64,000 nucleotides of DNA from Rhabditophanes sp. KR3021 (GCA_963281155.1 CAUJLY010000006.1:1612001-1676000); one strand, 5' to 3'; shown: positions 48,189 to 60,059, counted from the stretch's first letter. Program-made: numbers and translations. The notes: generated by a model from the letters alone, not told the origin.

Positions 48189-49973
48189 TTATTGGGATGG
48201 TGGGACGTGAGCATCTTTAGTTGCGGAAACGGATGGTTCGTCTAGATTGAATTCATTCGTTTCTGTCTTTGCTTTTTCTTCGATTGGGGATTCGGTACGC
48301 AGGGCAGAGTTGTCTACTTTTGAAAATGATTCCTTGTCTTCGGACAATTTTTTAGCAGTTGGTCTTTGTTGTTCGTAGTCGGCTGGTCTATGAGACAATT
48401 TCCAGAAACGATCCATGTTGAACTTCCTTCTCTTGATATGCATATTTGTGCCACCTGGGGCAACTACGTCACTTGCCATCGTTGTTTCTAGAGGAGCTTC
48501 GGTTGTACTGACCTTAATGATGTACTTCTTAGTCATTTCTTCAGGTGCGACAGTTGTAGTGATGGGGGTATGGGCAGCGTTTCTAGTACAGCAAGGTTGT
48601 CTAGGTGGACCAGTTGTTTTTTTGGGGCAAACGTCAATGTAGTCGTGATTATAATCAGTCTTGCAAACTAAATTTGGTTCTGAATTAAGACTAAGTGCTT
48701 CGGCACCACTCATCACATGGAATCCTTCTTGGGAACAGACCATTGGATTTTCTTGAAGTTTAACAGTCAAAAACTCGGACCCTACAATTGCGCCGGGTGA
48801 TAAATTTTTAATTTTGTTATGCGTTAAGTCGACGATGTTTAAATTTGGTAAGTGAGAGAAAGAGAGTGGCTGGACGATATGGATGTTGTTGTTTGCCATG
48901 GAGATTTGCTTTAAGTATGGTGCGTTTTGGAACATTCCGGGGGATACCATTGACAAGCAATTAAATGGCATCAATAACAAGAGTAGTGGAGTTCCGCTGA
49001 AAGCAGCATGTGCAATCTCCTTAATCGAGTTGGCTTCAAGATTCAATTGCTGGATTCTTTCCAAAACAGTAAGTTGGTCACCTTCGATTTGAGTCAACTT
49101 GTTGTAACTTAAGTCAAGTACTTGAACTTCCTTGAATTGAGCAAGATTAAGGTCCTTCAACTGATGAACATCGTTGTCTCCGAGATAAATGAATTTGACG
49201 GTGTTGTTAACATTAACAACATTCTTATCAATTGTAGCAATTTTGTTTCCAGTCAAGGTAATTAATTCTAAAGATGGCAAATCAGCAAAGTCACCTTTCT
49301 TTAATTGAGAAAGAGAGTTATGCTTTAAATGAATTGCAATTAAATTAACCATGCCTTTGATGGCTGCATGTGGAACAGTAGTCAAACTATTTTGATCCAG
49401 ATTAAGATTTTGAAGATTGGCCTTGATGTTAGTAAAAGCTCCATCTTCAATTTCGCCGATTTGATTGCAACTAAGATCAAGATCAATTAAGTTGAGTGTA
49501 TTATTGAAGGATATGTTAGGAACACTGGTAATCATGTTGCATTTCATTGACAAAACAGACAAAGCCTTTAGCTTGGACAAAGCTGCCCTTGGAATTGCAG
49601 TAAGTTTGTTCATGTTGAGAGAAAGAGTATTTAGGCAGTTTTCAAGACCTTCAAAGGCAGTATCTCTGATAGATTTAAGTTTATTGTTGTCTAAAACAAG
49701 TTTTTTAATAGTTAAATTTCTGAAAGCATGTGGTCCTAATTCAATAATTCCAGCACCTGCTAAGTATAATTCCTTAATTTGCATTGGAGTTTTCTTTAAT
49801 TGTTCAATGACTGATGTCCCACTTTGACCAGTACATTTTACGACTGAACCATCGGCATAATCAAAACATGTGCACTCTTCCGATCCCTTAAAAAAATCTG
49901 GACATGTGGCGGAAACATAGTTCACGGCAACCAACACAGTCAACGGCACCAATATACTTTTCAATGCTACCAT
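48189..49973 (-). CDS. Secreted extracellular LRR protein (SYM-1/LET-4/EGG-6 type), 594 aa
   Basis: Single exon. A TCTTTAG acceptor lies 3 nt before the ATG. The signal peptide (residues 1-22) is followed by an N-cap with cysteines at about 24, 34, 36 and 47 and about 14-15 leucine-rich repeats (LxxLxLxxNxL spacing) to about residue 415. A C-cap follows (ENPMVC...), then a Thr/Pro-rich segment with two CC-type cysteines and a basic RRRK site, and a charged tail. No transmembrane helix is present. In nematodes, eLRR-only proteins of this type organise the apical extracellular matrix of epithelia and ducts (SYM-1 secreted, LET-4 and EGG-6 membrane-anchored). The paralogous anchored LRR gene lies 1.2 kb upstream on the same strand. 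Confidence 0.9.
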   Translation of the reverse strand: MVALKSILVPLTVLVAVNYVSATCPDFFKGSEECTCFDYADGSVVKCTGQSGTSVIEQLKKTPMQIKELYLAGAGIIELGPHAFRNLTIKKLVLDNNKLKSIRDTAFEGLENCLNTLSLNMNKLTAIPRAALSKLKALSVLSMKCNMITSVPNISFNNTLNLIDLDLSCNQIGEIEDGAFTNIKANLQNLNLDQNSLTTVPHAAIKGMVNLIAIHLKHNSLSQLKKGDFADLPSLELITLTGNKIATIDKNVVNVNNTVKFIYLGDNDVHQLKDLNLAQFKEVQVLDLSYNKLTQIEGDQLTVLERIQQLNLEANSIKEIAHAAFSGTPLLLLLMPFNCLSMVSPGMFQNAPYLKQISMANNNIHIVQPLSFSHLPNLNIVDLTHNKIKNLSPGAIVGSEFLTVKLQENPMVCSQEGFHVMSGAEALSLNSEPNLVCKTDYNHDYIDVCPKKTTGPPRQPCCTRNAAHTPITTTVAPEEMTKKYIIKVSTTEAPLETTMASDVVAPGGTNMHIKRRKFNMDRFWKLSHRPADYEQQRPTAKKLSEDKESFSKVDNSALRTESPIEEKAKTETNEFNLDEPSVSATKDAHVPPSQ

Positions 49974-51211
49974 GATTCTAAAGATATAAAAAGAAAATGT
50001 TAAATATGGCGTGTATGTTGATTAATAATAAACAGTACGTATGTTTACTTTAAAACAAAAGGTAAGAAAAGAAATTGGGAGATAGCTGTCAAAAAGAGGG
50101 TGCCCAAAAAAGTAAACAAATTAAAATGGGTATTCAGGTTAGTATTACATTTGACACAAGGTTAAAGATAAAGGGGTGCGTTAACTTTATTCTTTGATAT
50201 GATTAGACGCATACCATATATACATATGACACATTTATAAGGACAAATACCATTTAAAACATCCAAATTTAAGTATGTGACAAAGAAGTTACAAGATCAA
50301 AGAATTGCTTTTGAGGGGCGTTTCTTTGGAGACTATTAACATTTGGTGACATCTCCGGGCAGAGGCATTTGGTGTCAATATATGAGTTTATAATGTTAAT
50401 GATTAAAGTTAATTAATTCCATCAATAAAATGGGTGGTAGTTACCTTTTTGGCCTGTTAAAAAACAAAAAACGAAGTCAAGCCAAATTAAAGGAATGATA
50501 AAGTAGTGGAAGTTAGTAAGTGTGATCGTATTTATGCACCAAATTACTTTATATACTTTCTATGCATATGCCCATGTCCGACTTCTCCTTGATACACGAA
50601 GAAGAAATTTGCATTTATATTTGGATTGTAAATTTAAAAGACACACTGGCTTCGAGGTCGCTGCCCTTTAATTTGCTAACCAGTGGAAAGAAGTTTGACT
50701 TGAGTCTTGGTATAAATATACTATATCATTTTCCGTTTAATAAACCCAGCATTCCATCCAATATTGCTGTATTATCTTTGAAATCTTTTTTTGAATCATC
50801 TAGATGATGTGCAGGTCAAGGGCAAGCTACGACCGTTAACACATCCTACTCGAGTGTCATTTTTATCAATCGGACAAATAATGAATTGAACGCTAATTTG
50901 TAGTGTGTCAGGAAATGGCTTTTTAAACTGTGTAGGGATATGTATCGCTGAATGAATGCCTTGTGTAAATTATTATAAATGAATATTTCAAAAGAAATCA
51001 AACACACGTTTAAATGAAAACAATTTTTAATCAGACAATAAATAAAAATGAATCGCACACTTGTCCATTCTTCCATAAAATTACAATAAAAATGTTATCT
51101 TACAATTACAAAAGTAATTTATTATTAAAGGTGTTTGAGACAAAAATACAATAAAAAGTAATAATAAAGGGTAAAACTAGTATTAAATAAATAATTGATA
51201 ATTTGAGTTTG
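49974..51211. other. Spacer between the two LRR genes
   Basis: About 1.2 kb, AT-rich, so these two genes are not an operon by spacing. The plus ORF at 50562-50807 and the minus ORF at 50846-51076 are not convincing. A minus-strand frame after a CTAG at 50800-50801 encodes about 24 coding-like residues ending at 50726, but has no upstream partner. Confidence 0.5.
49978..49979 (-). promoter_or_regulatory. Trans-splice acceptor candidate before the secreted LRR gene
   Basis: AG of TCTTTAG on the minus strand, a few bases before the ATG at 49973. Confidence 0.45.
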
Positions 51212-53916
51212 TTACTTATAGTATCTTCCATAATTACCCGAAGTATAAATCCAAGCCATGTCACCAGTTGGTTGTTGAAGATCACGACGATTTATGGTTG
51301 AGAAAGCATTTCTAAAATAATAGTATAAACCACAATTATCATAACTTACCTGTGCATATTTAGAGTTCCATAGACGGCATCTAAGTTAGCTGCTTGTGAT
51401 GCTGGATGACAAATGCCTGGGCGTGTATTGTCAGTGTAAGTGCTTCCGTCGCACTGCGACAAGTAAATATTTTTTTTATTCTGTTGGTGTTTGGCAACAG
51501 CTAATCCGATGAATACTGCTATCATGACAACCACCACGGTTACAAGACAGACATAGATAATTGTGGTGGCGTTGAAGTATCCTTTATTTTGGTAATTGGC
51601 ATTGTTTAGTTGGTCATCTGTTAATCGAATGGACTGATTGCTTCTTTGATTGAGATTATCAACTTCTGGCTGGAGTTCAACCTTTTCGAATCTTTCAACA
51701 GATTTGCTTTTGACTGGGGATTTACGTTTGATTTCTAGATCATCCTCTGCCAACATCACGTTTGGCGGCAAAGTATATGTAGGAATCGGAGCACCTGAAA
51801 CATATGCTTGACTCATCTTAGGGGCAGGTTTAAGGTGTGGAACGGGAAATTGATAAATCGCGTTTGGATTATTTGCCAAATTTGGGATTGGCGGTGGAGT
51901 TGTTAAGTCACTAACAATTTGTGGAGGAATCGTATCAGAAGGAATTGCCAAAATTGTTCGAGTTGTTGTTGGGATGAGTGGAGGCATGTATTGAAGTGGA
52001 TTGAAACCTCTACTTTGAGAAGGTTTATAATTGTCGACAGTTACTATTCCTGGCAGTGGAGGAATTGTATCGACGAATCTTTCGACTAATGGAGCAGTTT
52101 TAATGCTAACATCTGTAGGAATTTCCTTTGTCCCCAGTGGGTGAATTGGCATCTTTGCTAATGCCAAGGTATCTTCCAATTGAGCTAATTTAAGCTCCGC
52201 ATTATTATTTTCGTCTATATCGCTTTCAATTTCGATGACTGGAACCACATCTTGATCTTCTTTGGTTGGGTGATCTGGTTGGAAGTTGACATTGACCTGG
52301 GATTGATTTATCACATCATCATGATTAGGCTCAAATACGAAGGAAGGTGTCTTTTGTTCTGGTTCTTTGGTATTTTCCTGTTGCGGGATAATATGCTGTT
52401 GTGGTAGTTTTATTTTTTGCAGCTCTAGAGGTTTGGTAAGTGGCGAGAGGGGTTCAATAGCTGGTTTAGAAACATCTTCTCTTTTTTTGCAAATGTTTTC
52501 TTCACTGTTAGGAATAAAAATGCCCATACCCTCTTGTAACATATGAATTCTTTCTGAACAGACAAGTGGATTCTCTTGAAGTAAAACACTTACGACTCTT
52601 TTACTAAAAGCACCATAAGGTGTTCTTGTCAATTGATTGTATGAAAGATCCAACAATAGAATACTATTTTGGTTAAAAAAGGTTGAAGGTAAAATGTCAA
52701 TAAGCTTGTTGTGACTTAAGTCAATCATGACAAGTGATGGAGTAGATTCAAACACATTAGTCTCAATCGTATGTATTAAATTGTTCTTCAGTGACAATTG
52801 CTGTAGTTTGGTTGCACCTTCAAACATTTCTGCTTTGAGGTCAGTAATTTTATTCTGCTCTAAGAATAGTACAGCAAAAGTACTGTTTGTGAAAGTCCCT
52901 TTTTCAATTGTTGTAATTTGGTTTTCAGTTAAATATAGCTGATTTAAACTTTGAAGTTGTGAAAAACTGTTTTTGTGCAAAGCTTTCAATTTGTTTTCAC
53001 TTAAGTCAATCATTTCTAATCTAGAAAATGAAGAAAACTGGTATGGTTGTATTTCTTGGAGCAGATTGTTAGAAAGATATAAAAATCTCAGATTTGGAAC
53101 ATTCATAATTGCTTGTTTGTGAATGAAGTTTATTTTATTTGACGCAAAGTTGAGTAAGTTTAAATTTGGAAGGTTCATAATTGTTAAAGAATCCAAGGCT
53201 GTAATTTGATTACTAATAAAATGTAGAGAAACTAATTGTTTGAAACCGCGAATCGAAGAAGCAGGAATAGTTGTGAATTTATTGTAGCCAAAGTTAATCG
53301 TTTGAATAGTATCACGAACATTGTCAAAGAAATTCTTCTGAACTGCTGATAGTTTGTTGTTAGATAGATTCAATTCGGTAAGCTAAAACATAAATGAATG
53401 TTAATTGAGACGTGTGAGACCTACTTTGTTTAATGGGGGCAATGCATCTTCTGCTTCAATAATGGCAATTGAATTATTATTTAATTGTAACTTTTTCAAA
53501 CAATTCTCCAAAGGTTTCAAAGCTTGAGAAGGAACATGTTCAAAGCTATTGTCAGCTAAATTGAGATCTTCTAACAACGCAGTCATATTATTTAAAGCAT
53601 TACTTTCAATCTTAGTGATTTTATTGTGAGACAAATCCAATTCTTTGATATATAAATTTTCAAAGAACTTATTGCCAATTATAGTCAAATTACTATTTTG
53701 TAAGATTAATTTTTTGATCAAACCTAGATTTCTTTTGTTAACTTTTAATATTTCTACAATTAAGTTTCCGTCATTGTTGGAACAATCAAGTTCAAGTCCA
53801 ATTGGCGTGTCAACGCACTGACATATTGTTTCCAAAGTACTCGGGCATTGATATGCTGAACTAATTAGGCATATTATTATGCAATATGAAGCAATTCGCT
53901 TATGGAAACCAAACAT
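51212..53916 (-). CDS. Membrane-anchored extracellular LRR protein (LET-4/EGG-6 type), 874 aa
   Basis: Minus-strand exons are 53916-53425, 53382-51350 and 51311-51212; introns are 42 and 38 bp (phases 0 and 2). The signal peptide (about 1-22) and N-cap cysteines are followed by about 14 LRRs, including one interrupted by the first intron between an L and an LTELNLSNN strand. A C-cap cysteine pair (VCS...ICKK) precedes a proline-rich linker of about 280 residues. A TM helix lies at about residues 770-794, followed by a tail of about 80 residues with Tyr motifs (YGTL, and YGRYYK at the very end). The last exon adds 32 residues and would be missed without splicing. The LRR core resembles the neighbouring secreted protein closely, so this looks like a tandem duplication followed by gain or loss of the anchor. 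Confidence 0.9.
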
Positions 53917-55584
53917 CACCTTTGGTCAAGATTTATAAAGTTGGTTTGATTTGATAGTAAAGTAGATTTTAATGTAATTCAAAATATCATGCTAATTTAA
54001 ATTGAATATTGTGTAATTCTAAAAGTAGGATAAATTAGGATGGAGAGACAAGGAAAAAGAATAGTTTATAAGAATTAAGGTTTGTTAAATTGTGATTTAT
54101 TTGTAGTAATGCGGTTAAAAAGGTGATCTAATCATAAATCTTAATCTTTAGCAAGATACATAATAGGTAGGTATCTTCAAAGTCCTTTTTGCGCGATACT
54201 AAAAAAGTTGCGAATGACATATAAAATAGCTTTATAACGGTTGTAAAATTGAAATTATTAAAATGATGGGTGGAAGAGTCTAGAAATAGATCTATGATGA
54301 CTCCTTTAAGTTATGAAAAAGAAAATGAGTGAACATAAGACTCTTTTGAGAAAATTCAAGTATCCTTGACGTTATGGCATCCTTTGCTGATCACCGTCAA
54401 CCACTACTGATGCAAACACAAACATGAGAAGGTCATGGCAAGAAATCTAAAAGATGATTTGAATGGTAACAAACTTTTTGATGGGCTACCCAAAGTTAGT
54501 GCGGTGCCTTGTATACACACGTACATCCATTAAAGACTGTAATCGTTGTCCTCTAACAAGAGTCAGACAGCGTATCCGAGGATTCACAATACTAGTGAAT
54601 GAACAATAAATCAAAATTAGGTCATCACCAGACACAAATTGCTTGATAGTGGTGCAAATGTGATAGCGTGTCCTTTGGCTACTCATGCTGTCATCTGTTT
54701 TTTTAATCATTACAAAAGCAATTTGGGATATGTTTCAACACACATCGAAAATAGGGTATTTTCACAATATTATAAAAAACACTTTTAAAGTTAGTTAAAC
54801 ATCTTAAACTGTAATAGTTGTTAATATTTGTCCATTGTCATTTATTTAAGATTATTTATAAGTATTTAAATGTCAATTCGTTATGTCAAAACAATTATTT
54901 GACTACAAAAAGGTATTAGATCAATTTGATAAATACTTTATTTAATGATATTTGCGTGTCCTTAAAAATATGCAATCGTATTCAAAATTAACCAGCCTTG
55001 GTTTCATTAAATTATCAATTCTCCGGGACATTATTTTTAATATCATTTTTCAAATAATTACGATAATTGAATAGATTTTGATAATGCAAGTTCTAATTGC
55101 AGCATATATTCAAAAATTAAAGATATATAATTAGTTGTTTCAAAGTGTATTCATTTAATCATTAAAAAACACAAGGCATTCTTTAACGAATTGAGGCAAC
55201 TAAGAGACAAATGGATGTACGTTTTTTAATCGGATGATATCAACTCTGTATGTATAATGAAAGAAAATTGAACATTTGGTCTACTTTCATACTCTTAGTC
55301 ATTAATTTGAATAAAAAGATCGTTGTTTAATACACGTGGTTGAGGAAAAGGTTAGCTGATTTTGGCAAATGTTTAAAGCGCCTGTTCGATACACTATAAA
55401 TTATCTTATTCAACAGTTTGTCATTTTGAGCAGCCCTATTCAATGTGATTTGACGACATTTAAGAATAAAGAATAAATGAATAAAACATTAGCAACAATC
55501 TTTAATTTAGTGTCATACGTTGTTAGCTAGCTTTTTTAAAAGTATATTATTGCATTTATTAATCTTCATTTTATTTCTTACAGA
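53917..55584. other. Divergent promoter region
   Basis: About 1.7 kb between the LRR gene (-) and ALDH6A1 (+). A 74-codon minus ORF at 54486-54710 has fairly balanced residue use (RTRYHICTTIKQFVSGDDL) and may be an exon or a decayed gene. A minus frame at about 55340-55470 is open for about 50 codons but lacks an ATG and an acceptor. Otherwise AT-rich. Confidence 0.45.
55582..55583 (+). promoter_or_regulatory. Trans-splice acceptor candidate before ALDH6A1
   Basis: AG of TTTCTTACAG one base before the ALDH6A1 ATG. A 5' UTR intron is the alternative. Confidence 0.5.
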
Positions 55585-58180
55585 ATGTTATCAAGACTTA
55601 GCGTTGCATCTTCCCGTTCCTTGAGTGTAACTCCAGTTGCGTCGGCTAATACCGTAAAGTTATGGATTGATGGAAAAGCTGTTGAATCTAAGACAACTAA
55701 ATTTGTCGACTTGACAAACCCAGCAACAAATGAAGTCATTTCTAAAGTTCCATTAGCTACTCAAGATGAAATGGATACTGCTGTTGAGTCTTGCAAAAGA
55801 GCATACTCATCCTGGAAGAATGTATCAGTATTGACACGCCAACAAGTCTTTTTTAATCTTCAGGCTATTGTCAAAAGAGACATGAAGAAATTGGCTGCCA
55901 ATATTACCTTAGAACAAGGAAAAACCTTGCCTGACTCAGAGGGTGATGTCGGTCGTGGACTTCAAGTTATTGAGCACGCTTGTTCTGCCGGATCATTGTT
56001 GATGGGAGAAACTATGGCTAATGTAAGCAAAGATATGGATACTTACTCATTCAGATACCCACTTGGGGTTACAGCCGGAATTTGCCCCTTTAACTTCCCT
56101 GGTAACAATCGGTGTTTTATTGAAATTAAAAAGGGGGACAAAATATTAAAAGTAGAACAAAAACGTACATTAAATGTCGGAAGTAGTTTTAAGCTCGATC
56201 ATCATTTTGATTAAGATGTCAGCAACGGCACATGCATTGACATGATCGAGAAGGTAGACTTCAGGCATACTACACTTTTCATCATCACAATTGATGCTTG
56301 AATCTTTAAACTAAGATAAACTCCAGTTTGAGTGAGTGGACAATTAAAACAAAGGGACAATAATTAGTAAACGTCATAAGTTAAATAACATCATAAATAT
56401 ATTGAAAGGCGGACAATTAAGCATAACTAATATTTGAATTTCAAACATGTAATATAACTAATGATATTCCAGGTATTTTAAAAACTAATTTAATATTTTA
56501 CTAAATATGCACATATAATTTGTATTTAAAAACCGAGTTAATTATTAATCATTTTTGTTTATTTTAGCTATGGTCCCTCTCTGGATGTTCCCATTAGCAG
56601 TAGTGGCCGGAAACTCAATGATTCTCAAACCATCAGAACAAGATCCAGGCGCAGCTTTAATGCTCGCTGAAATGACCAAAGAAGCCGGACTACCCGATGG
56701 TGTTTTAAATATCATTCACGGAACTCACGATTCAGTCAATTTCATCTGTGACCATCCAGATATCAAAGCAATCTCATTCGTAGGATCAGATATTGCTGGA
56801 AAACACATTTATGAACGTGGTTGCAAGAACGGCAAAAGAGTCCAATCCAACATGGGTGCCAAAAATCACGGAATCATCATGCCCGATGCCAATAAAGAAA
56901 CTACATGTAAGTTTGGTCTTATGTAGCGACAAATAACATTTTCTAGTGAATCAACTTGTAGCCGCTGCTTTAGGAGCTGCTGGTCAACGGTGCATGGCTC
57001 TGACAACGGCTGTCTTCGTTGGTGATTCCAAGTCATGGATTCCAGGGTAAAGTTTATCTATACTTAATTTTAACTAATAATTTCCTTTTTAGTAAAGTTG
57101 ACAACATTTATTAAAAGAAGTGAAAATTTCCCCCTATATAATTCTCAAAATCCGTCATGTAACAATTTTTTTGCAAGTTTTTAAAATGGCTCGTCAGGCC
57201 AGACATATAAAAAAGTGTCTGATCAGTTTTGTAGAAAAAAACTAGCACTAACAGATTTTTTAAACTTCTTTTTGACAGGACGGAGGGCATAAAGGTAAAA
57301 AAGTTAGGATTCTTTAAGTTTGTGCTCGGAGAGGGCCACAAAAACAGATTTGAGAAAAATCGGTCTTAGCCGTTTTGTAGCGCTTGGAATGTTGATTCTA
57401 ATCCCATAAAGACATAACTATCAAGTGCAGAGGAAAAACCACACTCCCTTCCGTAGTGGTATTCAAATAAACTTAATTATTTTTTATTGTGTTAAGAATG
57501 AGTAAAAGAGTTAGTATTTTGAGACATATATTCAAAAATTAATAACTCTTTGAAATTCTAATATTAACCTTACAGAACTCGTTGAAAAGGTTAAGAAACT
57601 TAAGGTTGGAAATGGAGCCGATTCAAATACTGATATTGGACCTCTTATCTCTGTTAACGCCAAAAATCGTGCCATCAGCCTCATTGAATCAGCCAAAAAA
57701 GAAGGATGTGATGTTGTTTTGGACGGATCTAAGGTAACAGTTAATGGATTCGAAAAAGGAAACTTCGTCGGACCAACAATCATCTGTGGAGTTAAGCCCC
57801 ACATGACTTGTTACAAAGAAGAAATCTTCGGACCAGTCCTTTGTGTTATGTTTGCTGATACCTTAGATGAAGCCATTGACATTATTAACAAAAATCCTTA
57901 TGGAAATGGAGCAGCTATCTTCACCACAAATGGAATTGCTGCTCGTCGTTTCACAAACTTGGTAGATGCTGGACAAGTGGGAGTAAATGTACCCATCCCA
58001 GTTCCACTTCCTCAATTTTCATTTACTGGATCCCGTGGATCATTCCTTGGAGATGCCAACTTTTATGGATCAGATGGTCTTAAATTCTATACTCAATGGA
58101 AAACTATCACTCAATTCTGGAGATCAGAAGACGCTAGCCCAGAAGCCAAACCACAACTTTCTTTCCCTCAATTAAAATAA
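55585..58180 (+). CDS. ALDH6A1: Methylmalonate-semialdehyde dehydrogenase, 519 aa by homology
   Basis: CoA-acylating mitochondrial aldehyde dehydrogenase of valine, thymine and beta-alanine catabolism; it converts methylmalonate semialdehyde and malonate semialdehyde to propionyl- and acetyl-CoA. Exons are 55585-56101, 56568-56906, 56947-57045/57046 and 57576-58180. The start follows TTACAG by 1 nt. The N-terminus is an Arg/Ser mitochondrial presequence. The family signatures are present: CPFNFP|AM joined across intron 1, NMGAKNHG, the active-site cysteine in AGQRCMAL, and [14 protein letters not shown] near the end. Exon 3 to exon 4 keeps frame only if exon 3 ends ...CCA-G. The sequence there is CCAGGGTAAAG, and the canonical GT donor leaves one extra base, so an indel or non-canonical site is implied. 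Introns 1 and 3 (466 and 529 bp) are far longer than the usual ones. Confidence 0.95.
56170..56310 (-). CDS. Candidate nested terminal exon inside ALDH6A1 intron 1
   Basis: On the minus strand a TATCTTAG acceptor (56311-56312) is followed by 46 open codons to a TAA at 56170-56172. The residue use is varied (Cys, Asp, Pro, His, Met) and looks coding. AATAAA follows 49 nt after the stop at 56121-56116, still within the ALDH6A1 intron. It could be the last exon of a nested antisense gene. A short ORF beginning with ATG (about 24 codons) lies upstream on the same strand, but no clear donor joins them. The plus strand also reads open for 37 codons past the donor, so an inserted repeat is an alternative. 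Confidence 0.3.
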   Translation of the reverse strand, partial: FKDSSINCDDEKCSMPEVYLLDHVNACAVADILIKMMIELKTTSDI

Positions 58181-58248
58181 ATGGTTAGTCTCTTATCAAT
58201 ATATAAGGATTAATCAAATTGTTGATTTCTTTAAGATTTTATTCATTT

Positions 58249-58254
58249 AATAAA
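58249..58254 (+). terminator. Poly(A) signal of ALDH6A1
   Basis: AATAAA 69 nt after the stop at 58180, in the usual position. Confidence 0.65.
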
Positions 58255-59894
58255 ATGATTAATTGAAATATTTTTTAAACATTATTATACACCTTAAACG
58301 CTGAAGAATATAAAAGTGGAGAGTAAAATTGTATTCTAATTCTTCAACTAATTAAAGTAGTGACCATCGCCATAAAAAAGCTTTGAACCTCAGCTACTTT
58401 TGGGAATTATGTTTCTAGAATTCAGATTTTGGCTTATATTGAGGATGATATTTGATTGATTGGTTTAATCTATTTTTTGTACAATTTAAAATATATAAAT
58501 ATACTTTATTTTATGTGCCTTAATGAGTGTCAAATTGGTCTTCATCCGACTAGACCATTTTAAGTAGGAGCTAAGCCATTTTGTTGGCTTCGCCATAATC
58601 TTCATGAGTATGCTTTGCTTTTTACATCTTCAACATCTTTTAGAGACGTTAAACTATGTAAGAGAAGTTAAATATTTGAAGTAATAAAGTCACAGAAAAG
58701 AATTTCATAAATGCTTTTGATCATTTATGCAGACGTAGAATTGAATTTTGGATCTGGCCCAACTTTGTAGACCATTCATACACAATTAAAGCAGAGCTAG
58801 GGCTAATAAAAACTATCCCAAGTTGATGTTTAATATTCTGCTTGAGCCAACTAGACTAAGCTACTGGTTTGGGTAAATCTTCAGTCATAAAGGCCTGCAA
58901 ATCATTTAAAATACCATTTCAAGATTTGGCGAAATTCGTTGGCATGATCTCTTTTTATTCTCTTGCATTATAAATATAATAATACTAGAGTTTCCAATTG
59001 TACACTCCAAAAATGAATTATTTTATCTTTATCAGATTTAATCTTGAAAATAAGGTCTTGAATTGCTATAATGAACATTTTCGTGTCTAGCGCAATCTTC
59101 ATTACCATACAAAAAAGTTAACTTTGCCACTTTTTATGTTTTTCAAGAATCTGCTTATTTTTTATGTCCAAATAGACAGTCGATTTATCATTTGTCGCTC
59201 TTTTCTATCTACATGTAACATTTTTGACCTTACGCTTCATATGTTCTTTCCTAATTTTGTGTTCCTATTACTTAAATTAAATTTATGTAACGTACTTAAA
59301 TCAATTACTAGGCCGTTTGAAGTTATAACAATGAATAAATATTGAATCTAAGATACAATCGAGCTTATTTTCATTATATGATGTTTATTTGGTTCTGATT
59401 ATCAAAAGACATACGAAAAGATATTTCTAGAAATAGTCCCTCATCAAATACATTTACTTTGGTCATATCAAGTGAATTGAAAGATATAAATTTGTTGTTG
59501 GAAGTGCAACTAAAGTTTGTTTATAGCTTAAGAACAAAATACAATAATAAGGAGAACATCTAGTCGCTATTCCTGGATCTTAAACAATGACGAATACTAT
59601 GTAGTAGGATGTGTGATAACATCTTATCTACTTGAAAAAAAGTATAAAGAAATGAATCCAATGATAAATTCAATGTAAAAAAGCAAAAGTTGTCGATGGC
59701 ACGGAATGGTGACGCGTCAATGGTACCAAAATACACTTATATCATATGATAATCATTTCTTTAAAGAGTAGATTATAGCCTATATAAATTATGTCTGACT
59801 TTATGTGTATAAAATTGTCCTGCCTTTTAAATGAAACATGTAGATTATGGCTTTTCCACTCTAATGAATATGCCCATATCAACTTCGTTTTAAA

Positions 59895-60059
59895 CTATCC
59901 TATTTTTATATAATTGCTTTCAACTTCTGAATAGTAGGGTTTGTCTAGGTTGCTCTTGATGTTGCTTGAGATTCTTATATTCCTTCCATCATTTTTCTCC
60001 TGCTCTCCAATGTAAAATCGAGCCTTAAATATAGGATCTACACGAGTAAGGTTTTGCAT
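59895..60059 (-). CDS. Candidate small ORF, 54 aa
   Basis: Minus-strand ATG-to-TAG frame of 55 codons with balanced residue use (for example FKARFYIGEQEKNDGRN) and no low complexity. An upstream minus ORF at 60093-60275 encodes a Lys/Asn-rich peptide with a CC pair and ends about 30 nt before this ORF's open region. The two could be exons, but I see no splice pair that avoids the stop at 60093-60095. The function is unknown. Confidence 0.28.
   Translation of the reverse strand: MQNLTRVDPIFKARFYIGEQEKNDGRNIRISSNIKSNLDKPYYSEVESNYIKIG

Noticed and set aside
49465..49827. 120-codon plus-strand ORF with a hydrophobic look
   Set aside because: Complement of leucine-rich repeats in the minus-strand LRR gene.
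50726..50799. Minus-strand candidate terminal exon between the LRR genes
   Set aside because: About 24 plausible codons, but two frames are open, no upstream exon fits, and there is no poly(A) context that decides it.
55340..55470. Minus-strand open frame of about 50 codons before ALDH6A1
   Set aside because: No ATG and no AG acceptor between the upstream stop and the coding-like part.
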